Below, in pieces: positions 57,812-64,000 of a DNA stretch of 64,000 nt. Both the position numbers and the translations under genes were made by a program. The stretch covers positions 558,001 through 622,000 of the forward strand of contig FUZR01000002.1 of the NCBI GenBank assembly GCA_900167895.1, given 5' to 3'. How positions within the stretch are numbered: the stretch's first letter is position 1; the number at the start of each line of letters is the position of its first letter. The stretch is from Bacteroidales bacterium WCE2004. Lineage in GTDB: Bacteria > Bacteroidota > Bacteroidia > Bacteroidales > UBA932. The notes under the pieces were generated by a model. The model made no database searches. It was not told the origin of the DNA and saw nothing but the letters and a program-made list of their open reading frames with translations.

Positions 57812-58048
57812 TTATTCTGTTTTCGAGCGCCCCGGGACACCGACATGTGATTGTTTACCACCCTCATCGGTATATGTATAGCAACACCTCTCACCAGGCC
57901 CTGGACAATTCGTATCGACCTCATAAGGGCTATTATCATCTATGAGGATAGAGCTCTTTTCATAACTAAGATAGGCATAAGCCTTGACGGAGAAGAAAAC
58001 GACAACCACGACGACGGCTGCAAGGAGAGAAATAACTAGCTTTTTCAT
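57812..58048 (-). CDS. NVEALA-like small exported peptide
   Basis: The 78-residue product has a basic start and one long hydrophobic segment (LVISLLAAVVVVVVFFSV), then a polar tail with three cysteines (C48, C55, C56 in NCPGPGERCCYTY). This matches the general form of NVEALA peptides of Bacteroidales, which are typically followed by a BF3164-like lipoprotein gene as here (5-base gap). The NVEALA motif itself is not exact (AYAYLSYE), so the family call rests on form and context. Function unknown; a secreted or surface-tethered peptide is likely. Confidence 0.6.
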   Translation of the reverse strand: MKKLVISLLAAVVVVVVFFSVKAYAYLSYEKSSILIDDNSPYEVDTNCPGPGERCCYTYTDEGGKQSHVGVPGRSKTE

Positions 58049-58089
58049 AATTTGATTTTTGAAGTTAATAAAACAATGAAATAAACATT

Positions 58090-58101
58090 GCTATGCATAG
58101 C
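58090..58101. repeat. 12-bp perfect palindrome upstream of the NVEALA-like gene
   Basis: GCTATGCATAGC, about 45 bases upstream of the ATG at 58048. It could be an operator; no regulator is adjacent. A TAACTTCA -7-like box lies between it and the gene. Confidence 0.35.
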
Positions 58102-58202
58102 TTCGCGAAACTAAAAAAAAAAACGACTTCCGCAATATTTCAGCCCTAATTCTTCTATTATTCAGCATTTTGCCAGATTCCGGACAGGATTTGCCGGGAA
58201 AA

Positions 58203-58240
58203 ACTGGAAGGTCCCTCCTTTTAGAGAGGGACCTTCCAGT
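58203..58240 (-). terminator. Strong terminator of the fimbrillin-like unit
   Basis: ACTGGAAGGTCCCTC (58203-58217) pairs perfectly with GAGGGACCTTCCAGT (58226-58240). On the minus strand a TTTTT run follows. It separates the fimbrillin-like gene from the NVEALA-like unit. Confidence 0.85.
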
Positions 58241-58283
58241 AAAAGCCGGGGTTTTCTGTCCGGAACGAACTGTAAAACGCCGC

Positions 58284-59333
58284 TTAGATCGTGACCTTGA
58301 AGCCGTAGATTTTACCATTTTCGAGCGAGAGCTTGCTCGTGATCGTCTTCCGCATGTCACAGCCGGGGAAAACGGTGACCGAATTCCGGCGTTCCTCCTC
58401 GTCGTCGTAATAGTTGCCGCCGAACTGGAGACAGAGTTCATATCCCGCCTCGAGATCCTTGTCGAAGCGAACGGGCACGAAGAAGGTCTTTTCGACCACA
58501 TCCTCTTCCATCAGCGTGAGGTCGCTGTTATTGCCGCTATCGAGCAGGTAATAGTCCTGCGGTCCTCTCTCGATCGTGAAGGGAGTCCCCGTGTAGCTTC
58601 CGGTGGTCACATCCAGGCCGGAGAACCGGACGAAGACCGGGTCACCGTTCACACCCCACTCTTCCTCTTCGTCCGAGTCGGGATCCAAGCACTTGATGCG
58701 GATGGAATTGATCCGCGCCTGGTCGAAAGGAGAACCGGGAGGCGCCTCGTACGGGAAGTGCCTGAGGGTCACCTCGATACGGAACACGGCGAACTGGCGC
58801 TCCAGATACACGTGGGCGACATCGCCGGAGATCAGCACCTCACCCAGCATCAGGTCGACATCGGAGATAGAAGACGGATCATCGTGCTGCAGGGCACCCG
58901 AAGCGGTCGAAAGGTTTCTCATATAAATGGTCGGAGATCCCACCCGCACAGCGTCGAAGATCGAATTGCCAGCGTACGTGTCCACCGACGGATACAGGCA
59001 GATGACCTTGTCCCCTGCGTTTCCGGTCCAGGTCCCGGAGAATTCCGCCTTGCTGCGGCCTTCCTCACCGGTAGAAGTGAACGTATCGACGGCCGTGATG
59101 CCGCCCTGGTCGAAAGAAACCACCGTAATGGCTTCCTCCGAATTCCAGAACCCTTCCAGCGTCTTGCTTTCCGTGTCGTATTCATAAAGCGTCTTTGTGC
59201 CCGTCGGAGCGACGACGGACGCCTGGATCGTCATCGGAACGCCTGCTTTCTTTTCGACCGGCGTCTTCTGGCAGCTGCTCATCAGCACGGCCGCGCAGGC
59301 CGTCATGGCGATAATCGTAATGATGCGTTTCAT
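58284..59333 (-). CDS. Fimbrillin-like lipoprotein
   Basis: The 349-residue protein has a lipoprotein signal (CAAVLMSSC, C21) and the beta-rich, low-Cys composition of the fimbrillin/Mfa-like family. Typical blocks include VVAPTGTKTLYEYDTESKTLEGFWNSEEAI, AEFSGTWTGNAGDKVICLYP, HVYLERQFAVFRIEVTL and the final SLENGKIYGFKV(T)I strand, which often closes such proteins. Members build short fimbriae or act as surface lipoproteins. No assembly genes are present, so a stand-alone surface lipoprotein is equally possible. A 48-residue peptide gene lies 19 bases upstream in the same direction. Confidence 0.75.
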   Translation of the reverse strand: MKRIITIIAMTACAAVLMSSCQKTPVEKKAGVPMTIQASVVAPTGTKTLYEYDTESKTLEGFWNSEEAITVVSFDQGGITAVDTFTSTGEEGRSKAEFSGTWTGNAGDKVICLYPSVDTYAGNSIFDAVRVGSPTIYMRNLSTASGALQHDDPSSISDVDLMLGEVLISGDVAHVYLERQFAVFRIEVTLRHFPYEAPPGSPFDQARINSIRIKCLDPDSDEEEEWGVNGDPVFVRFSGLDVTTGSYTGTPFTIERGPQDYYLLDSGNNSDLTLMEEDVVEKTFFVPVRFDKDLEAGYELCLQFGGNYYDDEEERRNSVTVFPGCDMRKTITSKLSLENGKIYGFKVTI

Positions 59334-59352
59334 CTTGCAGTCGGTTTATCGG

Positions 59353-59499
59353 TTAAAAATCAAGATCCCAGCCGTGCTCCATGCCCGGCACTTCACCGGA
59401 GGCGGCAATAATGGATTCAGGGACGACGTCGACGACTTCGACGGACGGGGCCTCGTAGGTCTGGCGGCCGAAGGTGCGGATAGAGGATTCGGTTATCAT
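59353..59499 (-). CDS. 48-residue peptide of the YEAP..EV type, upstream of fimbrillin-like gene
   Basis: A short frame encodes a polar start (MITESSIRTFGRQT), the block YEAPSVEVVDVV, then IIAASGEVPG and an acidic/aromatic end (WDLDF). It shares YEAP..EV and a following SG with the 35-residue peptide at 39241-39348. A -7-like box TATACTTG lies at 59526-59533, and the gene is the first of a unit with the fimbrillin-like lipoprotein (19-base gap). It has no signal peptide. Comparable short genes next to surface-protein genes exist in Bacteroidales as far as I recall, without known role. Confidence 0.6.
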   Translation of the reverse strand: MITESSIRTFGRQTYEAPSVEVVDVVPESIIAASGEVPGMEHGWDLDF

Positions 59500-59525
59500 T
59501 TTTCAGTAATTCTTTTAAAAGCTTG

Positions 59526-59533
59526 CAAGTATA
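59526..59533 (-). promoter_or_regulatory. -7-like box of the peptide-fimbrillin unit
   Basis: TATACTTG on the minus strand, 26 bases before the ATG at 59499. Confidence 0.4.
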
Positions 59534-59559
59534 GTGAATTTTATCGGGAAATCCACCCC

Positions 59560-60537
59560 CTATCGGCTTGATTCCGCATCTTTCCGCTTGCGGTACATCT
59601 GATAGGTGTTATAGACGTTGTGCCAGATGCTGTAGAAGCCGCCGGCCACGGAAACGACGGGCGTGAGGAAGGTGTAGCCCATCCAGATGGCAAAGACGGT
59701 GTTCTTCTGGCCGAGGGCCTGCCCGGCGGAGATGGGGCACTTGTAGCGGCGGCCGATCCAGCGGCCGAGCGCGAACTGCAGGATACAGGCGAGCAGCGAG
59801 GCGACGCCGATCTCCCAGAGCACCCGGGGGCCGGCGTCGTTCTGCACGATGGCGCGCGTGCTCATCAGGATGGCGAGCGTCAGCGAGACCGCCCAGATGT
59901 AGAACGAAAGGTTGGGGAATCTGAGCAGCCAGGCGTGGAATTTCGGCAGCAGGTAGCGCACCAGCCAGGCCGTCAGGCACGGCAGGATGAGCAGCGGGAA
60001 CACCTTGGCGAGGATCTTGGCAAAGGCCTCGTAGAAGGTCAGGCCCGCCACCGGATGGATGAGCGGGACCATCAGCGGCACGAGCACCGACACCGCCAGG
60101 TTGATCAGCACCGTGTAGGTGACCACGCCGGCCATGTTGCCGCCCAGCTTGCCCGTCACCACGGCGCAGGCCGTGGCCGTCGGGCAGATCAGGCACAGCA
60201 TCGCCGCCTCGACGCCGTGGCGCAGCGGCAGCTCCGGGCAGAAATACAGCAGCAGCGACAGGCCGACGAACAGCCCGCACTGCACCAGCAGCAGCCAGCC
60301 CATCCAGCGGTGCGGCCGCATCTGGTGCGGCTCGATCTTGCAGAAACTCAGGAACAGCATCACGAAGAGCAGCGAAGGCTGCAGCTCGCGGACAATCTGT
60401 TCCAGCACCGGCCCGGCGGGATGCAGGGCCGGGATGGCATGGTAGCCCAGATACAGGGAGGCGCCCACAATCATGCCGATGATGAGCGCCCAGTCCCTGA
60501 GGAATTTGACTAAAGTATAGCGGTAGGTCCCCATCAC
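59560..60537 (-). CDS. Bile acid:sodium symporter (BASS) family transporter
   Basis: The 325-residue inner-membrane protein has 9-10 hydrophobic helices. BASS-like features include LQPSLLFVMLFLSFCKIEP, the crossing motif ICPTATACAVVTGKLGGN (helix 4 region) and PISAGQALGQKNTVFAIWMGY near the second crossover. Family members move bile acids or other organic acids with Na+; the substrate here is unknown. Its start overlaps the purD-folD stop by 4 bases (ATGA), so it belongs to the purine operon, an unusual setting that raises the possibility of a folate- or purine-related substrate. Confidence 0.82.
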   Translation of the reverse strand: MMGTYRYTLVKFLRDWALIIGMIVGASLYLGYHAIPALHPAGPVLEQIVRELQPSLLFVMLFLSFCKIEPHQMRPHRWMGWLLLVQCGLFVGLSLLLYFCPELPLRHGVEAAMLCLICPTATACAVVTGKLGGNMAGVVTYTVLINLAVSVLVPLMVPLIHPVAGLTFYEAFAKILAKVFPLLILPCLTAWLVRYLLPKFHAWLLRFPNLSFYIWAVSLTLAILMSTRAIVQNDAGPRVLWEIGVASLLACILQFALGRWIGRRYKCPISAGQALGQKNTVFAIWMGYTFLTPVVSVAGGFYSIWHNVYNTYQMYRKRKDAESSR

Positions 60538-62642
60538 TTCCCCATCCGGGCCAGGAAAGCCTCCACCGTGTTCTCCATCAGCATCGCGATGGTCATCGGC
60601 CCGACGCCGCCCGGCACGGGCGTGATCCAGGAAGCGCGCAGGCGGGCGCTGACGAAGTCGACGTCGCCGCAGAGCTTGCCGTCGTCGGTGCGGTTGATGC
60701 CCACGTCGATGACCACGGCCCCGGGCTTGACCATGTCGCCCGTGACCATGTTCGGCCGGCCGACGGCCACCACGAGCACATCAGCCTGGAGCGTCATCGC
60801 CTTGAGGTCCTTGGTGCGCGAATGCGCGATGACCACAGTGGCGTTGCGGTCCAGCAGGAGCTTCGCCACCGGCTTGCCGACGATGTTGCTGCGGCCCACG
60901 ACCACAGCGGTCTTGCCGTTGAGGTCGATGCCGCTCTCGTCGATCAGGCGGAGGATACCCTTCGGCGTGCACGGGATGGTGCAGGGACGGCCGAGCCAGA
61001 GGTCGGAGACGTTGCGCGGATGGAATCCGTCCACGTCCTTCTCCTGGGCGATGGCGTCGATCACGCGCTCCTCGTTGATCTGCTTGGGCAGCGGGAGCTG
61101 CACGAGGATGCCGTCCACCTCCGGATCGCGGTTCAGGTCATCGATCATCTTGAGGAGGGCCTCCTCCGTGGCATCCTCGGCCATCGTGATCAGGCGGGAA
61201 TTCATCCCCACGTAGATCGCGGACTTGACCTTGTTGCGCACGTACACCTGGCTCGCGGGGTTGTTGCCCACGATGATCACGGCCAGCGAAGGCTTGCGGC
61301 CGTATTTGACTTCCAGCTTGGCCACGCGGTCGCGCAGCCCGTCCTTGATGGAGGCGGCGAGCGCCTTGCCGTCCAGGATCTGGCCGTCAAGGGCCCAGTG
61401 GGCGATGTCGCGGCGATGGAAGAGATTGTCACACTGGATCTTGGAGATCTCGCCGTAGACCTTGCGGTAGGCGGCGCGGATGTCCTTGCCCTCGGCCACG
61501 ACCATCATCACGCGGCCGCCGGCCGTCAGCAGGCGGTCGCCGTCGCGCTTCGTGCCCATGTGGTAGACCTTGGCGTCGACCTGGTCTACGCCGAGGATCT
61601 CGGCGCCCTTGTCGTAGGACCCGGGATAGCCCTTGGAGGCCAGCACGACGCCGAGCGTCACGGCCTTGCGCCAGACGGGCTCCGCCGCCGGCTTGCCGCT
61701 GGCCACGGCCAGGAAAATATCATAGATGTCGCTGTCCAGCAGCGGCAGCACGACTTCGGTCTCGGGATCGCCGAAACGGGCGTTGAACTCGATCACCTTG
61801 ATGCCGTCGGGGGTCTTCATCAGGCCGCCGTAGAGCACGCCGGAGAGCGGGCAGCCCTCGGCGACCATCGCCCTGGCGGTCGCCTCGAGGATCTCTTTCT
61901 GCGCAAAGGCGCGGTCCTCCTCCGTGATGAACGGGAGGCCCGTGTAGGCGCCCATGCCGCCGGTGTTCGGGCCCTTGTCGCCGTCGAAGGCGCGCTTGTG
62001 GTCCTGCGAGAGCGGCATCGGATAGACCTTCTCGCCGTCCACGAAGGCCATGAAGGAGAATTCAGGACCGGTCAGGAAGTCCTCGACCACCACGCGGCCC
62101 TTGCCGAAGGCCTCGTCCAGCAGCATGCTGCGGAGCGCGGCTTCGGCCTCCGCCGCATCGGCGGCGATCACTACGCCCTTGCCGGCGGCCAGGCCGTCGT
62201 ATTTGAGCACGGCCGGGAACGGCCGGGCGTTGACATAGTCGAGCGCCTCCTGGAAATCGTCGAAGCTGCGGTAGCCCGCCGTCGGGATGCCGTATTTGTC
62301 CATCAGGACCTTGGCGAACTCCTTGCTGCTCTCGATGCGCGTGGCAGCCTTCGTGTGGCCGAAGATGGCGAGGCCCGCGGCGCGGAAGGCGTCCACGACG
62401 CCGACCGACAGCGCGGCCTCGGGGCCGACGACCGTCAGGTCGATCCCCTGCTCCTGCGCAAAGGCGAGCAGGCCTTTGACGTCCGTATCCTTGATGGGGA
62501 CGCACTCCGCCTGCGCGGCGATGCCGGCGTTGCCGGGAGCGCAATAGATCTTCGCAACCTGCGGGGAGCGGCTGAGCGCATCCACGATGGCGTGGCAGCG
62601 TCCGCCGCCACCGACCACGAGCACTTTCTTGTCCTGGGCCAT
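60534..62642 (-). CDS. PurD-FolD fusion: GAR synthetase plus methylene-THF dehydrogenase/cyclohydrolase
   Basis: One uninterrupted frame of 702 residues joins two full enzymes. Residues 1 to ~419 are GAR synthetase (PurD): VLVVGGGGRCHAI, the ATP-grasp core KYDGLAAGKGVVIA, GPNTGGMGAY, IEFNARFGDPETE, and the end FHRRDIAHWAL. Residues ~421-702 are FolD, full length: QILDGKALAASI, SQVYVRNK (Y467, K471), DGILVQLPLP, the NADP site VVGRSNIVGKP and TPVPGGVGPMT. There is virtually no linker. PurD makes GAR; FolD makes the 10-formyl-THF used by later steps, including PurH, whose gene ends 6 bases upstream. The first motif has Cys where PurD usually has Glu (GGREHA). Confidence 0.95.
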   Translation of the reverse strand: MAQDKKVLVVGGGGRCHAIVDALSRSPQVAKIYCAPGNAGIAAQAECVPIKDTDVKGLLAFAQEQGIDLTVVGPEAALSVGVVDAFRAAGLAIFGHTKAATRIESSKEFAKVLMDKYGIPTAGYRSFDDFQEALDYVNARPFPAVLKYDGLAAGKGVVIAADAAEAEAALRSMLLDEAFGKGRVVVEDFLTGPEFSFMAFVDGEKVYPMPLSQDHKRAFDGDKGPNTGGMGAYTGLPFITEEDRAFAQKEILEATARAMVAEGCPLSGVLYGGLMKTPDGIKVIEFNARFGDPETEVVLPLLDSDIYDIFLAVASGKPAAEPVWRKAVTLGVVLASKGYPGSYDKGAEILGVDQVDAKVYHMGTKRDGDRLLTAGGRVMMVVAEGKDIRAAYRKVYGEISKIQCDNLFHRRDIAHWALDGQILDGKALAASIKDGLRDRVAKLEVKYGRKPSLAVIIVGNNPASQVYVRNKVKSAIYVGMNSRLITMAEDATEEALLKMIDDLNRDPEVDGILVQLPLPKQINEERVIDAIAQEKDVDGFHPRNVSDLWLGRPCTIPCTPKGILRLIDESGIDLNGKTAVVVGRSNIVGKPVAKLLLDRNATVVIAHSRTKDLKAMTLQADVLVVAVGRPNMVTGDMVKPGAVVIDVGINRTDDGKLCGDVDFVSARLRASWITPVPGGVGPMTIAMLMENTVEAFLARMGK

Positions 62643-62648
62643 ATCCTA

Positions 62649-64000
62649 TTAATGCTTGAAATGTCTGATTCCGGTAAAGAGCATCGTGATGCCGAGCTCG
62701 TCGGCCTTCTTGATGGCATCCTCGTCGCGGATGCTGCCGCCCGGCTGGACGATGGCCGTCACGCCGTACTGCGCGGCCAGCGCCACGGTGTCGTCGAAGG
62801 GCAGGAAGCCGTCGGAAGCCAGGATGAGACCTTCGGTGAATCCGGCCGCCTGGGCCTCCTTGAGGGCGATCTCAGCGGAGCCGACGCGGTTGGTCTGGCC
62901 GGCGCCCACACCGATCGTGTGGTTGTCGCGGACCACGGCGATGGCGTTGGACTTGATGTGCTTGACGATGCGCCAGCCGAAGTCGAGGTCGGCCAGCTGG
63001 GCCGCCGTCGGCTTGACCTTCGTCACGCACATCTCCTCGCTGACGGTCTCCATCGCGGTGTCGAGCTGCTGGGCGAGCATACCGCCGTTGACGCCGACAT
63101 ACTGCATCGGGGCCTGCGCCTCGCGCTGCATCGGCACCTCCAGCACGCGGAGGTTCTTCTTGGTGGAGAGGATCTCCAGCGCCTCCGGCGTGAAGGACGG
63201 GGCGATCACGATCTCGAGGAAGATGGGCTTCATCCCGCGCGCCACCTCGGCGGTGAGCTCGCGGTTCACGCCCACGATGCCGCCGTAGATGCTGACCTTG
63301 TCAGCCTCATAGGCGGCCTGCCAGGCCTCCTCGATGTTGGCGCCCACGGCCGCGCCGCAGGGGTTCATATGCTTGAGCGCCACGCAGAACGGCGCGTCGA
63401 AGTCGCGCAGCACGTTCAGGGCGGCGTTGGCGTCCTGGATGTTGTTGTAGGAGAGCTCCTTGCCCTGGATCTGCTTCGCGAAAGCGAGGGAATAGGGCGC
63501 CGGCTCCATCGCCGCATAGAACTTCGCGGCCTGGTGGGGGTTCTCGCCGTAGCGGAGCGGCTGCTTGAGGTCGTACTCCAGGAAGAGCTTCTCGTTCAGG
63601 CCGGCCTGCTTGCGCATCCACGAAGAGATGCACATATCATATTCGGCCGTGTGGGTGTAGGCCTTGGCGGAGAGCTGCAGGCGCGTCTGGTCGGAGGTCT
63701 TGCCGCTGGTGCGGATCTCGTCCAGCACGCGGTCGTAGTCGGCCGGATCGCAGACGATGGTCACGTCGCGCCAGTTCTTGGCGGCGCTGCGCACCATCGA
63801 GGGGCCGCCGATGTCGATGTTCTCGATGGCATCCTCCATCGAGACACCCTCCTTGGCGATGGTCTGGCGGAAAGGATAGAGGTTCACGCACACGAGGTCG
63901 ATCGTGCCGATCCCCTGCTCCTCCAGCGTGGCCATGTGGGCCGGCACGTCACGACGTGCCAGGATGCCGCCGTGCACCTTCGGGTGCAGGGTCTTGACGC
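62649..64000 (-). CDS. purH: Bifunctional AICAR formyltransferase/IMP cyclohydrolase (5' end outside window)
   Basis: The frame is open to the window edge, starting in VKTLHPKVHGGIL, so about the first 60-70 residues are missing. The remaining part contains the end of the MGS-like IMP cyclohydrolase domain (DLVCVNLYPF, ENIDIGGPSMVRSAAKN) and the whole AICAR transformylase domain (RYGENPHQ, ALKHMNPCGAAVG, the KPTAAQLADLDFGWRIVKH block, SNAIAVV, GVGAGQTNRV, SDGFLPFDD, PGGSIRDEDAIKKAD). PurH performs the last two steps to IMP using 10-formyl-THF. The stop is 6 bases before the start of purD-folD, so the cofactor-supplying enzyme is translated from the same mRNA. Confidence 0.95.
   Translation of the reverse strand, partial: VKTLHPKVHGGILARRDVPAHMATLEEQGIGTIDLVCVNLYPFRQTIAKEGVSMEDAIENIDIGGPSMVRSAAKNWRDVTIVCDPADYDRVLDEIRTSGKTSDQTRLQLSAKAYTHTAEYDMCISSWMRKQAGLNEKLFLEYDLKQPLRYGENPHQAAKFYAAMEPAPYSLAFAKQIQGKELSYNNIQDANAALNVLRDFDAPFCVALKHMNPCGAAVGANIEEAWQAAYEADKVSIYGGIVGVNRELTAEVARGMKPIFLEIVIAPSFTPEALEILSTKKNLRVLEVPMQREAQAPMQYVGVNGGMLAQQLDTAMETVSEEMCVTKVKPTAAQLADLDFGWRIVKHIKSNAIAVVRDNHTIGVGAGQTNRVGSAEIALKEAQAAGFTEGLILASDGFLPFDDTVALAAQYGVTAIVQPGGSIRDEDAIKKADELGITMLFTGIRHFKH

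Overview
This 64 kb window is GC-rich chromosomal DNA from a member of the order Bacteroidales. The evidence is two SusC/SusD pairs, GH97, GH3 and GH2 glycosidases, Bacteroidetes-only small proteins (NVEALA-like, BF3164-like, fimbrillin-like), and promoters of the Bacteroidetes type (-33 TTTG, about 20 nt, -7 TAnnTTTG) in front of many genes. Family or genus cannot be fixed from the sequence alone. Nothing looks like a prophage, plasmid, insertion sequence or CRISPR locus.

Layout. 0-2.5 kb: end of a membrane-anchored HTH protein, a TonB protein and MltG. 2.8-14.9 kb: a carbohydrate-utilisation locus with SusC/SusD on the plus strand, then a minus-strand operon (two related esterases plus GH3) and a divergent second GH3. 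14.9-15.6 kb: a hairpin-rich intergenic region holding one copy of a 38-bp palindromic repeat. 15.6-20.1 kb: rpsA, rnz and a LysM glucosaminidase on the minus strand, divergent from recR. 20.4-25.5 kb: second SusC/SusD pair. 25.5-29.5 kb: mntP-like, corA, gmk-nadD and fba. 29.6-37.0 kb: a GH2 beta-galactosidase and a fatty-acid operon (acyl-activating ligase, fabF, fabZ, fabI) behind a long leader. 37-39.1 kb: a LytTR regulator with GDP-mannose pyrophosphorylase, then two tRNA-Lys genes. 39.1-42.1 kb: a small accessory patch with a 35-residue peptide gene, a decayed copy of a DUF3298 lipoprotein gene, the second copy of the 38-bp repeat, small exported or membrane proteins and the intact DUF3298 gene. 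42.1-48.8 kb: GH97, a HAD phosphatase, a second acyl ligase and htpG. 48.8-55.4 kb: guanine-nucleotide operon guaB-guaA-second GMP synthase-NCS2 permease-lipoprotein. 55.5-59.5 kb: an AT-richer block with TM2, thioredoxin-like, BF3164-like and NVEALA-like genes, then a fimbrillin-like lipoprotein preceded by a 48-residue peptide gene. 59.6-64 kb: purine operon purH (cut by the window end), a purD-folD gene fusion and a BASS-type transporter.

How the genes work together. Two glycan-import systems feed periplasmic glycosidases and esterases. IMP production (PurH, PurD, with FolD renewing 10-formyl-THF) and IMP-to-GMP conversion (GuaB, GuaA) sit in two operons. The most notable items are the single-polypeptide PurD-FolD enzyme, the tandem full-length and glutaminase-less GMP synthases, the inverted pair of 38-bp palindromes about 24 kb apart, two short peptide genes sharing a YEAP..EV motif, the NVEALA/propeller/thioredoxin cassette, and promoter arrangements in which the -7 box lies only a few bases before the start codon or two divergent -7 boxes form one palindrome.
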